The notes below the pieces were generated by a model. That model did not search any database. It saw nothing but the letters and a program-made list of their open reading frames with translations, and was not told the DNA's origin. A stretch of DNA of 14,322 bases. Origin: Lachnospiraceae bacterium. Its GTDB lineage: Bacteria; Bacillota; Clostridia; Lachnospirales; Lachnospiraceae. Positions 1-6,910 of this stretch are shown here, one piece after another. Each line of letters begins with the position of its first letter. The stretch's first letter is position 1. The DNA lies in assembly GCA_021199405.1 (NCBI GenBank), contig JAJQID010000003.1:1-14322 (forward strand), written 5' to 3'. Made by a program: the position numbers and the translations under genes.

Positions 1-646
1 GTTATAAAAAAGATCCGGATAATCCCAAGCAATGGATTATTGATGAAGAAGCCGCAGAGATCGTGAAGCTCATCTTTACCATGGCAATGGAAGGCCGCGG
101 ACCGGGACAGATCGTAACAGAACTGACTACCAGAAAAATCCTGACGCCGACTGCCTACCACCGCAAAGAGGGACGGAACCCACCGGCAAAAGCAGACACG
201 CTCCCATATCATTGGTACTCTGCCACAGTTGTGACGATTTTAGAACGCAGGGACTACACGGGCTGTACAGTTAATTTCAAAACTTATACCAACTCCCTGT
301 GGGATAAGACAAAGCACAGCAACGCTCCGGAAAACCAGAAAATATTTTATGGCACACATGAAGTGATCATCGAACAGGAAGTGTTCGATAAAGTGCAGAA
401 ACTGCGAAAACATCATCAGCGTGCCGACAGAACCGGAAAGACAACCTTGAACAGTTTATCCGGAAAGCGAAAAAGAATGCCGATGCCGAAGAACTGACAC
501 CCTACAACGTGAGAGAAATGATACAGGCTATCTATATCGGCAAGCCGGATAAGAGCAGCGGGAAACGACGCCAGGAAGTCCATATCGAGCATGATCTGAT
601 TGGATATATCCCGCTGGATGAACTGATGAAAGAGGTTCAGGCATGA
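1..646 (+). pseudogene. Large serine recombinase (TnpX-like), 3' remnant with internal deletion and frameshift
   Basis: The open frame enters from the left edge (first full codon at 3) and reads the Recombinase domain of a large serine site-specific recombinase: DEEAAEIVKLIF, then GRGPGQIVTEL, then WYSATVVTILERRDYTG and THEVIIEQEVFDKVQKLR. These blocks are typical of TnpX/TndX-type transposon recombinases of Clostridia. The catalytic serine domain lies outside the window. After RADRTGK (about 420-440) this frame stops at 497. The -1 frame continues with DNLEQFIRKAKK, ELTPYNVREMIQAI, PDKSSGKRRQEVHI and a stop at 644-646, which matches the extreme C-terminus of the family. Relatives carry a zinc ribbon (CADCG-type) and a long coiled coil between these two parts, and both are absent here. 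I infer an internal deletion of several hundred bases that also shifted the frame, so the gene should be inactive. The element may have ended a short way downstream; no clear end or attachment site was found. Confidence 0.8.
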
Positions 647-667
647 CCGTGAAATCATGCCTGAACC
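634..667. repeat. Perfect 13-bp inverted repeat over the recombinase stop codon
   Basis: GGTTCAGGCATGA (634-646) and TCATGCCTGAACC (655-667) are exact reverse complements with an 8-nt loop (CCGTGAAA). The left arm includes the last codons and the TGA of the recombinase relic. In RNA this would be a strong hairpin. No T-tract follows, so it is not a classic intrinsic terminator. It may still act as a 3'-end hairpin or be part of the element's end. Confidence 0.75.
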
Positions 668-815
668 ATTAAACCGGAAAACTGTTTTATGGACACCCAC
701 ATAATACGGGATATTCTGAGAAATTAAATAAAAGTTAAGAATTTTGTTGCAAAAAGTTTACAAGCTTTCACTACCCTTAAATGGTGAAAAAGGGATGTTT
801 TGTCAGGAGGCTTGA

Positions 816-1835
816 ATGAAACAGGATCAGCTTTCCATTTTGCTGGAGGAGGAATATTTTACAGAGCGAAGGCCGGAGGGGAAAAAGCGGTCGGTGGATA
901 CAAATTCCAGACAGAATAAGCAATCGTTCCAGAGGAAAAATCAGACAGAGAACCGACAGTTAAAAAAGGGAAACTGTCTGGCAGAGTACAGGCAGCCGGC
1001 GCAAATATCCCGGGAAAGCCAAAGACATATTCAGAGCAAAAGGAACTCGCTGGCAAAAGAAAATATCAGAAACAGCCGGACCCAAAAACGCCTTTGCAGG
1101 AAACGAAGAAATTTGTTTTTTGGAGCTTTTCAATATATATTTTTTCTGATTGTTCTGGCCTTCACCATTTTTCTGGCTGCGAAGGTCAAAGCACAGCTGA
1201 GCGGCTCAAATACCTCGGAATCCTCCGGCTTCAACTCCGTGGAAGCCTTTTCTTCTTTTACGGAGAGCACCGGGATTGCGGCGGGCAGCATGACGGGCAT
1301 TACCATTGTGATTGATCCCGGCCACGGAGGGGACGACCCGGGCTGCATTGTGGGCTCCGTTCAGGAATGCGATATTAATCTGTCCGTGGGTCTGAAGGCG
1401 GCAGAGCTTCTGGAAATCAGCGGCGCCAAGGTCATTCTGACCAGAACCACTGACGAGTATCTGTCTTTAGAGGAGCGGGCGGCTGCGGCCAATAACGCTG
1501 ATGCTGATTATTTCATCAGTCTGCACTGCAATTATTATGAGGACAGCAGCTCCATCAGCGGTCTGGAGTGCTATTATTACACCGGAACTGCGGACGGCGG
1601 CGTACTGGCGGATCATATTCTGCAATACATAGGGGAAAACACGCAGATAGAGGTGAGAAAGACGGAGGAGCAGGAGCTGTCCGTCCTGCGCAATACCACC
1701 ATGACCGCGGTGCTGATCGAAATGGGATATCTGTCCAACGCTCAGGAGTGCAGTAAGCTGAATACGGACAGCTATCAGGAGGAGCTGGCGCAGGCCATCG
1801 CGGAAGGGATTCTTTTCGGAATTTCAGAGAGCTGA
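816..1835 (+). CDS. Membrane-anchored N-acetylmuramoyl-L-alanine amidase (Amidase_3)
   Basis: This is a zinc-dependent peptidoglycan amidase, which cuts the bond between N-acetylmuramic acid and L-alanine of the stem peptide. Of 339 residues, 162-337 form the Amidase_3 domain. DPGHGGDDPG carries zinc ligand His170; Glu184 in QECDINL and His237 in SLHCN complete the zinc site, and Glu302 in VLIEMGYLSN is the catalytic acid. A single membrane segment lies at about 101-121, and residues 122-160 are a Ser/Gly-rich linker. The first 100 residues are highly polar and basic (Lys, Arg, Gln, Asn) and look disordered; they would stay in the cytoplasm, so the catalytic domain is outside. The start is fixed by AGGAGG at 805-810, five bases before ATG. 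Enzymes of this family act in cell separation, spore cortex or germination steps; nothing here decides which. No convincing promoter was found in 647-815. The gene precedes a two-component operon but is separated from it by a promoter. Confidence 0.9.
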   Translation: MKQDQLSILLEEEYFTERRPEGKKRSVDTNSRQNKQSFQRKNQTENRQLKKGNCLAEYRQPAQISRESQRHIQSKRNSLAKENIRNSRTQKRLCRKRRNLFFGAFQYIFFLIVLAFTIFLAAKVKAQLSGSNTSESSGFNSVEAFSSFTESTGIAAGSMTGITIVIDPGHGGDDPGCIVGSVQECDINLSVGLKAAELLEISGAKVILTRTTDEYLSLEERAAAANNADADYFISLHCNYYEDSSSISGLECYYYTGTADGGVLADHILQYIGENTQIEVRKTEEQELSVLRNTTMTAVLIEMGYLSNAQECSKLNTDSYQEELAQAIAEGILFGISES

Positions 1836-1841
1836 ATGGAA

Positions 1842-1869
1842 TTGACACAAGGAAGATGTGAAGTATAAG
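1842..1869 (+). promoter_or_regulatory. Candidate sigma-A promoter for the two-component operon
   Basis: TTGACA (1842-1847) and TATAAG (1864-1869) are separated by 16 bases, just after the amidase stop and about 40 bases before the response regulator start. The -35 box is perfect and the -10 box has five of six consensus bases (TATAAT). The spacing is one base short of the optimum. Confidence 0.55.
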
Positions 1870-1907
1870 AACCGGAGCGTCAGCAGAAGTATCAGGGGGG
1901 GTAAAAG

Positions 1908-2576
1908 ATGTACAGAATTTTAATCGCTGAGGATGAGGAGCCGATCGCCAACCTGATCAGGATGAACTTAAAAAAAGCCGGCTACAGCTGTGTCTGGGCC
2001 GCGGACGGGGAGGAGGCCGCCAATTTCATGGAGAGCGAGCCCTTTGACCTGGTTCTGCTGGATATCATGTTGCCCAAAATCGATGGCTATGAGCTGATCA
2101 ATTACGCCAATTCCCTGTCCATTCCGGTGATTTTCCTGACGGCTCTGGGAAGCACCCAGCAGAAGGTCAAGGGACTGAAGCTGGGGGCGGAGGATTACCT
2201 GACCAAGCCCTTTGAAATTGCCGAGCTTTTAGCCCGGGTGGAGGTGGTGCTTCGCCGTTATCATAAGGCGGACACACAGCTCCATGTATTTGACATTGTG
2301 ATCGACACGGTATCCCGCACAGTGGAAAAGAACGGAGAGCAGATCCGGCTGACCTTAAAGGAGTACGACCTTTTGCTGCTGCTTGCCAGAAACCGCAATA
2401 TCGCCCTGTATCGTGACCGGATCTACGAGCAGGTCTGGGGCGGGGACAGCGAGGGCATGGGACGCACCGTGGACATCCATATTCAGCGTCTGAAAAAGAA
2501 GCTGGACTGGAATAAGGAAATTTCCACTATCTATAAGGTTGGGTATCGTCTGGAGGGTGAGGACTCTCTTTCATGA
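1908..2576 (+). CDS. OmpR/PhoB-family response regulator
   Basis: This is a 222-residue DNA-binding response regulator. The receiver domain (1-118) has the acidic pocket Glu8/Asp9, phosphoacceptor Asp52 in LLDIMLPKIDG, Thr78 in FLTAL and Lys100 in LTKPF. A winged-helix output domain (about 125-217) ends with the usual GRTVDIHIQRLKKKL recognition helix and VGYRLEG wing. All key residues are intact. The ATG at 1908 follows a G-rich ribosome binding site (AGGGGGGG, 1894-1901). Its stop overlaps the kinase start by four bases (ATGA), so the two are translationally coupled and form a cognate pair. The target genes cannot be read from the sequence. The neighbouring amidase and exported protein suggest an envelope-related role, which is inference. 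Confidence 0.95.
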   Translation: MYRILIAEDEEPIANLIRMNLKKAGYSCVWAADGEEAANFMESEPFDLVLLDIMLPKIDGYELINYANSLSIPVIFLTALGSTQQKVKGLKLGAEDYLTKPFEIAELLARVEVVLRRYHKADTQLHVFDIVIDTVSRTVEKNGEQIRLTLKEYDLLLLLARNRNIALYRDRIYEQVWGGDSEGMGRTVDIHIQRLKKKLDWNKEISTIYKVGYRLEGEDSLS

Positions 2577-4210
2577 AATTTGCGGACAAACTGTTTTTAT
2601 CCATGCTCTCCATTCTGGCGGCCGCCTTTACCGTCTTCGGTCTTTGGATGCTGAACTCAAACTTTCAGCGCCTGCTGGATAAGGAGAAGGAGCAGGCCTT
2701 CCAGCAGCTTCAGATGCTGCAATATCTGTTTGATACCTCCTACTCCTCCTATGAGATTTACGGGGAGGAATACGCCATACAGGCAGCTCTTGATTCTATT
2801 TCCCTGAGCACCAGTGATCAGACGCTGGGATATTTTGCCTATGCTTCCGGCAGCATCGTTGTGGGCAGTGATCCATGGATTCTGGTGACGCCGGGAGTGG
2901 CAGGCAGCCTGACCTCGTATATTGTTGAAATGGCGGAGAATATCGACGAGACTCACAACACAGTCTATGGGATACAGAAGCTTTCCAAAAGCTATGAGGG
3001 AATGCACGTTCTTGTGCAGATCATTTCCTATGATACCGGCAGCAATACCATTGTGCTGGGAATTTATCAGGACATTTCCGAAACCTATTCCGACAGAGAA
3101 TATTATATGCATCAGTACTGGATTGCCGTGCTGGTGCTTTTAGGCGTGGGTGCGGTTCTGGTAGCCGTTCTTTCCAGGGCGCTTACCAGACCCATTGAAA
3201 AGCTGAGCGGCGTGGTCAACCAGATCGCCGCGGGGGACTACACCAGACGAAGCGGCTACCGCTCCGGGGATGAGATCGGGGAGCTTGCGAAAAACTTTGA
3301 CAAGATGGCGGACACTCTGTTAAACTATATCACGGAAAAAGAACAGGTCGCCAGGGAGAAGGAGCAGGAGGCCCGCCAGAAGGAGCTTGAAGCCAAACAG
3401 AAGGAGGATTTCACCAACGCCTTCGCCCACGAGCTGAAAACGCCGCTGGCTTCCATTATCGGATACGCGGACATGCTGAATACCGTGAAGATGACGGAGG
3501 CGGAGCAGCGGGAGGCCTATTATTATATTTATTCCCAGGGGAAGCGCCTGGAAAGCCTTTCCTATAAGCTGATGGAGCTGACCAATGTGGAGCGGCAGCC
3601 TTTGAACGGCAGTCTCATCGATGTGAAAAAGCTGGAGGAAAATATCCGCGTTACCATGCGGCCTGTCTGGGAGCAGGAGGAGATTCAGGGGAAGGCAGCC
3701 TTTGAGAAGGGGTTTATCTGGGGAGACACGGATCTGATTCTCTCTTTATTGTATAATCTGATCTCCAATGCCAATAAAGCGGTGGAAAAGGGCGGCTTTG
3801 TGGTGCTGCGGGGGCAAAGGTGCAAGGACGGCGGCTATCAGATTACGGTGGTGGACAACGGAAGGGGAATCCCAAAAGAGGAGATTGGTCGGGTGACCGA
3901 GGCCTTCTATATGGTGGACAAATCCCGTGCCAGAAAGCAGGGAGGCGCGGGCATCGGACTGGCTCTGTGCCAGACCATTATCAATCTGCACAGGGGCACT
4001 TTGAAGATCGTCAGTGATGTGGGTGAGGGAACCGCCATCCGCCTTTCCTTCCCGCCGGCGGAGGAAATGCGCAGGATGGAGGATCTGTCCAGGTCGGGGG
4101 AAGTACGTGAAATGAAGGATTCATCCGGAGCAGACGGAAAGCACGGATCAGGGGAAATGGACGGGACAGAGGAGAAATCCGGGGAGGAAAAGAATGCTTC
4201 GCAGGCTTGA
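2573..4210 (+). CDS. Membrane sensor histidine kinase (HAMP-HisKA-HATPase)
   Basis: This 545-residue kinase has membrane segments at about 7-27 and 182-203, which enclose an extracytoplasmic sensor domain of about 150 residues with no recognised ligand motif. A HAMP domain follows (about 203-256), then a charged coiled coil (about 255-278, rich in Glu, Lys and Gln). The HisKA domain carries phosphoacceptor His286 in AFAHELKTPLASIIGY. The ATP-binding domain has the N box (YNLISNANKAV, Asn395/Asn399), the G1 box (VDNGRGI, Asp428) and the G2 box (GGAGIGLAL, 457-465). All motifs for autophosphorylation are present. After the catalytic core ends near residue 495 there is a hydrophilic tail of about 50 residues rich in Glu, Gly, Ser, Asp and Lys, which is not usual for the family. 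The gene overlaps the regulator by 4 bases and the next gene by 17 bases. Confidence 0.94.
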   Translation: MKFADKLFLSMLSILAAAFTVFGLWMLNSNFQRLLDKEKEQAFQQLQMLQYLFDTSYSSYEIYGEEYAIQAALDSISLSTSDQTLGYFAYASGSIVVGSDPWILVTPGVAGSLTSYIVEMAENIDETHNTVYGIQKLSKSYEGMHVLVQIISYDTGSNTIVLGIYQDISETYSDREYYMHQYWIAVLVLLGVGAVLVAVLSRALTRPIEKLSGVVNQIAAGDYTRRSGYRSGDEIGELAKNFDKMADTLLNYITEKEQVAREKEQEARQKELEAKQKEDFTNAFAHELKTPLASIIGYADMLNTVKMTEAEQREAYYYIYSQGKRLESLSYKLMELTNVERQPLNGSLIDVKKLEENIRVTMRPVWEQEEIQGKAAFEKGFIWGDTDLILSLLYNLISNANKAVEKGGFVVLRGQRCKDGGYQITVVDNGRGIPKEEIGRVTEAFYMVDKSRARKQGGAGIGLALCQTIINLHRGTLKIVSDVGEGTAIRLSFPPAEEMRRMEDLSRSGEVREMKDSSGADGKHGSGEMDGTEEKSGEEKNASQA

Positions 4211-5264
4211 ATATCTTTTGTTTGTGATATGTTTTATTCTGGCTGCCCTGTTCGCCCCCAAATTTCTCTTTGCCATTCAGGATCGGGCCGACAATCAGAC
4301 AGTTTACGCGGAGTATCAGGAGATCAACATCTCCAGCGTACTGGTCAGCAATTATATTGAGGACGACGCGGAGAGGTATACTACCTACCTGTACCGGAAA
4401 TCCCAGGGGACCAGATATGAGGCGATGGAGCTGGAGAGCTCGCTTTCCACGGGGGAAATTCTGACACTGTTATTGAAGGCTCTCTACCGGGAGGATTCCA
4501 CGGGGGATTATTTTTATGATTTCAGTGACTTTTTTGATGGAAGTGTCATGGGGCTTTCCAGCACCCAGTACGCTGTCTACAACGCGGAGGATCACAGCGA
4601 CATTATGTTTCTGACAACGCTGATCACCATTGTCCTGGATAACGGAAATCCTCTGATCAGCGATGACGGCAATATCACAACTTATGACCTCATCAAAGTG
4701 CTGGTGGATTCTCAGACCGGCGCGCTGTATTTTATCGGACTTTATTACACGCATAATTTATATGAAGCCTACGAAGGCTTATTTGCGGATAATGACGCCA
4801 ATGCGGCGGCTGAGGTGTACTCTGACCTGTTTTATGATCTGGTTTTTGATATGCAGAGTCTTACCTATAGCGATCTTTGGGCCATGGCTGTCTACCCTTA
4901 TATATATTACGACGAGGAGAACTGGCTTGTGGCGTCTTCCCGGTATGTGGAGCCGTCTATGGCAGATTATGATTATACGGAAATCGGATGGTCCTACGAG
5001 CTGACCCGGGAAAATGGTTTCCTTACGGGAGTGAAATTTCCTATTTATGAGGAGTGTGTTGATTTTTACATAAGCTTCGCTGTAAAATCTCCGGAGGAGG
5101 TTCCCAGCACGCTGGAAAGCTCCTACGTGACGGTGACGGCTGTGACGCAGATCAATACCTATGAGAGTGAGGACTATTCTAAATACGGAAGCAATGTCTG
5201 CATCGGCCTGTGGGATTTTGCCTCTTTGTTTCCGGAGTTTAACTATAGGCGGAGTTATGGATGA
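4194..5264 (+). CDS. Exported or membrane-anchored protein of unknown function in the two-component operon
   Basis: I do not recognise a family for this 356-residue protein. It begins with two arginines and one hydrophobic segment (about 6-28), a signal sequence or N-terminal anchor with no lipobox. The rest is acidic, Tyr-rich and without further membrane segments, so it should lie outside the membrane. The extracytoplasmic part has two cysteines (in YEECVDF and NVCIGL) that could pair. The start is set by GGGGAGG (4179-4185), eight bases before the ATG and inside the kinase gene; the genes overlap by 17 bases. Position and topology resemble the exported partners that follow some kinases, such as YycH and YycI after the WalK kinase, but no sequence similarity to those is claimed. 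A role in tuning or sensing for the upstream kinase is an inference from context. Confidence 0.8.
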   Translation: MLRRLEYLLFVICFILAALFAPKFLFAIQDRADNQTVYAEYQEINISSVLVSNYIEDDAERYTTYLYRKSQGTRYEAMELESSLSTGEILTLLLKALYREDSTGDYFYDFSDFFDGSVMGLSSTQYAVYNAEDHSDIMFLTTLITIVLDNGNPLISDDGNITTYDLIKVLVDSQTGALYFIGLYYTHNLYEAYEGLFADNDANAAAEVYSDLFYDLVFDMQSLTYSDLWAMAVYPYIYYDEENWLVASSRYVEPSMADYDYTEIGWSYELTRENGFLTGVKFPIYEECVDFYISFAVKSPEEVPSTLESSYVTVTAVTQINTYESEDYSKYGSNVCIGLWDFASLFPEFNYRRSYG

Positions 5265-6108
5265 TACAATGAACATCAGACTGATCGCTGTCGATCTGGA
5301 CGGCACCTTATTTGACACACAGAAGAAACTATCAGAGGAAAACCGACGGGCCTGCGAGGAGGCCATTGCCGCCGGAGTCCAGGTGGTCATCGCCACCGGC
5401 AGACCCTTTTATGGTATCCCTGAGGAGGCCAGAAAGCTTAAGGGATTAAAATATGCCATCTGCACCAACGGGGCGTCCCTCTATGATCTGGAGCGGGAAA
5501 TGTGCCTGTACGAGGACCCCATGTCCCGCGATGAGGCGCTCACCATGGTGGAGGGGCTGATGAAAATGCCGGTGATCTGCGATGTCTTTTATAATGGACA
5601 CGCATATATCGATTCTTCAAAAGCGGGACTCATCGAGCGGATGAACGCGGACGAGCCTTTCAAGGCATATTTTCGCTCCTGCAGGGAGGAGATGCCGGAT
5701 GTAATGGCGCTCATGAGAAGCTATACAAAGGGGCCGGAGAAGGTGACGGTGAATTTCACCGCGGGACCGGATGGGAAGCCTTTTTACCGGCAGGAGACTG
5801 TTAACTGGTGCGGACAGTTCCGTGATCTGGTGATGGTGTCCGGTGGTGTGGGCAACGTGGAGTTTACCAGAGCCAGCGCCACCAAGGGGGCGGCTCTTTT
5901 AAAGCTTAATGAAATTCTGGGAATCGCTCCGGAGCAGACCATGGCCATCGGCGACAGCGGCAATGATTTTGATATGCTGCAGAAGGCCGGTTTCAGTGTA
6001 GGGATGGCCAACTCAGAGCCGGAGATACTGAAAACTGTGGATTACGTGACGAAGAGCAACAACGAGGACGGCGTGGCGTATGCCGTCAGAAAGTTTGTGC
6101 TTTCTTAA
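5257..6108 (+). CDS. Cof-type HAD-superfamily (HAD-IIB) phosphatase
   Basis: This is a cytoplasmic Mg-dependent phosphohydrolase of 283 residues. Motif I is VDLDGTLFDT (nucleophile Asp13, acid/base Asp15), motif II is IATGRP (Thr47), motif III is Lys210 in SATKGAAL, and motif IV is IGDSGNDFDML (Asp233, Asp237). The large insert between motifs II and III is the C2 cap typical of the Cof family. Members dephosphorylate small phosphorylated metabolites, often sugar phosphates; the substrate here cannot be predicted. The start chosen is ATG 5257, with GGCGGAG just before it, overlapping the previous stop by eight bases. ATG 5269 is the alternative. An in-frame ATG at 5161 would add 32 residues inside the upstream gene with no family match. 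It is the last gene of the operon starting at 1908 and converges with the minus-strand lipoprotein gene, 15 bases away. Confidence 0.88.
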   Translation: MDDTMNIRLIAVDLDGTLFDTQKKLSEENRRACEEAIAAGVQVVIATGRPFYGIPEEARKLKGLKYAICTNGASLYDLEREMCLYEDPMSRDEALTMVEGLMKMPVICDVFYNGHAYIDSSKAGLIERMNADEPFKAYFRSCREEMPDVMALMRSYTKGPEKVTVNFTAGPDGKPFYRQETVNWCGQFRDLVMVSGGVGNVEFTRASATKGAALLKLNEILGIAPEQTMAIGDSGNDFDMLQKAGFSVGMANSEPEILKTVDYVTKSNNEDGVAYAVRKFVLS

Positions 6109-6123
6109 AGGAACCGGTGACTT

Positions 6124-6600
6124 TTATTGATAAGAAATTTCAACATCGGAGGGCGTGTTGCCGTGCAGCAGGGAAACGATGATGCTGACCCGGCGGCAGG
6201 CCTTCTGATAATATTGGTAGGCTTCCTCCGCGATATCCGGATCATATTCCGTGCCGGAGGATAAAACCTGGCTGTAAAGCGTAATCGCCTCACCGATGTA
6301 TTCCTGGGCTTCCACCGCCAGGTCATTGACATACTGATACTCATTTGAGGGCACCTCAACGGCGGCCAGATTGTCGATGGCCGAGGAGAGCTCCTTCATG
6401 TATTTCAGCATCTGTGTACCGGCGGTATCGGAGTCGGCGTCGATGGCGTTCATATTTTCATTAATATCCTCGATGCTGTCAATGATGGTGCCGATCTGTG
6501 CCTCAAAGCTGGCAATTTTGACGCTGTTTGAGGTGGCGCAGCCGCTGAGAGCAAAGATACACAGAATACATATAACAGCAGTAAAAAGTTTATTGGACAT
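6124..6600 (-). CDS. Small lipoprotein of unknown function
   Basis: This is a 158-residue protein with a short positively charged start, a hydrophobic stretch and the lipobox ALSGC (Cys21 from ATG 6600), so it should be lipid-anchored on the outer face of the membrane. The mature part is acidic, lacks further membrane segments and looks mostly helical, with spaced hydrophobic residues and no enzyme motif that I recognise. Two ATG codons are adjacent (6603 and 6600). GAGG lies five bases before the second and only two before the first, so 6600 is preferred. It has its own promoter and faces the HAD gene tail to tail. No clear bidirectional terminator is visible in the 15 bases between the stops. 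Confidence 0.82.
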   Translation of the reverse strand: MSNKLFTAVICILCIFALSGCATSNSVKIASFEAQIGTIIDSIEDINENMNAIDADSDTAGTQMLKYMKELSSAIDNLAAVEVPSNEYQYVNDLAVEAQEYIGEAITLYSQVLSSGTEYDPDIAEEAYQYYQKACRRVSIIVSLLHGNTPSDVEISYQ

Positions 6601-6659
6601 CATTTCCTCAGATATTTTCTAAATGTTTCTTAATTTTTGTTTTCCGTATGAATTCCTGT

Positions 6660-6688
6660 GACAGCCTAGCAAAATATGAGGGGCTGTC
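6660..6688. repeat. Inverted repeat GACAGCC-N15-GGCTGTC around the lipoprotein -10 box
   Basis: GACAGCC (6660-6666) and GGCTGTC (6682-6688) are exact reverse complements. The 15-base gap contains the -10 box of the minus-strand promoter, one arm falls at the predicted start point and the other in the spacer. That geometry suits an operator for a dimeric repressor. A chance 7-bp palindrome cannot be excluded. Confidence 0.45.
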
Positions 6689-6699
6689 GATATTGACAA
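6671..6699 (-). promoter_or_regulatory. Candidate promoter of the lipoprotein gene
   Basis: Read on the minus strand, TTGTCA (6699-6694) and TATTTT (6676-6671) are separated by exactly 17 bases, a good sigma-A pair. Transcription would begin near 6664, leaving a leader of about 60 nt before ATG 6600. Confidence 0.5.
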
Positions 6700-6824
6700 A
6701 CAAAGGTTATCTTACCACATGGCTTTTTATAAATCAAGGCACTCGGAAAAATCGTTTCTTAAGATTTCAGTAAGCCGGTATCACGTTACATAAACCGGAA
6801 CACTTTTACAATAAAATAAATCAG

Positions 6825-6853
6825 TTGTTTGAAGCCCGGATTTGTGCTATCAT
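6825..6853 (+). promoter_or_regulatory. Candidate ilvB promoter
   Basis: TTGTTT (6825-6830) and TATCAT (6848-6853) are 17 bases apart. The -10 box is close to consensus and the -35 box is weak (TTG conserved). The predicted start lies near 6860, about 50 bases before the ilvB ATG. Confidence 0.4.
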
Positions 6854-6854
6854 A

Positions 6855-6869
6855 AATTTTTAGTGAAAT
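6855..6869 (+). promoter_or_regulatory. CodY-like box at the ilvB transcription start
   Basis: AATTTTTAGTGAAAT matches the Firmicute CodY consensus AATTTTCWGAAAATT at 11 of 15 positions by hand comparison, and lies right after the -10 box where a repressor would block initiation. CodY controls ilv genes in many Firmicutes in response to isoleucine and GTP. Four mismatches in an AT-rich stretch make this a weak call. Confidence 0.25.
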
Positions 6870-6910
6870 ATATGAAAGAAGAATGATGCCCGAAGGAGGT
6901 AGAGCAGACT

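Larger units (their letters stand above)
6604..6910. other. Divergent intergenic region between lipoprotein gene and ilvB
   Basis: These 307 bases hold two outward-facing promoters: one for the lipoprotein (minus strand) and one for ilvB (plus strand). Both are described separately. There is no tRNA, no T-box core (AGGGTGG type) and no credible small ORF. A weak 5-bp inverted repeat (CCGGT 6775-6779, ACCGG 6794-6798) lies upstream of the ilvB promoter. Confidence 0.5.

Noticed and set aside
747..782. Promoter for the amidase gene (TTGCAA or TTTACA with TTAAAT)
   Set aside because: No combination gives an acceptable spacing of 16-18 bases with two good boxes.
5161..5256. Longer HAD protein starting at ATG 5161
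   Set aside because: The extra 32 residues lie inside the upstream coding region, have no ribosome binding site and precede the conserved IRLIAVDLDGT start of the family.
4779..5396. Minus-strand frame of 205 codons
   Set aside because: It is antisense to the exported protein and the HAD gene, both well supported, and shows no domain or ribosome binding site.
6101..6132. Bidirectional terminator between the HAD and lipoprotein genes (TTTCTTA...TAAGAAA)
   Set aside because: The arms are AT-only apart from one pair, the loop is long and the inner pairing is poor, so it would be unstable.
6604..6910. T-box leader upstream of ilvB
   Set aside because: No AGGGTGG-type antiterminator core, no specifier-loop architecture and no terminator with a T-tract were found.
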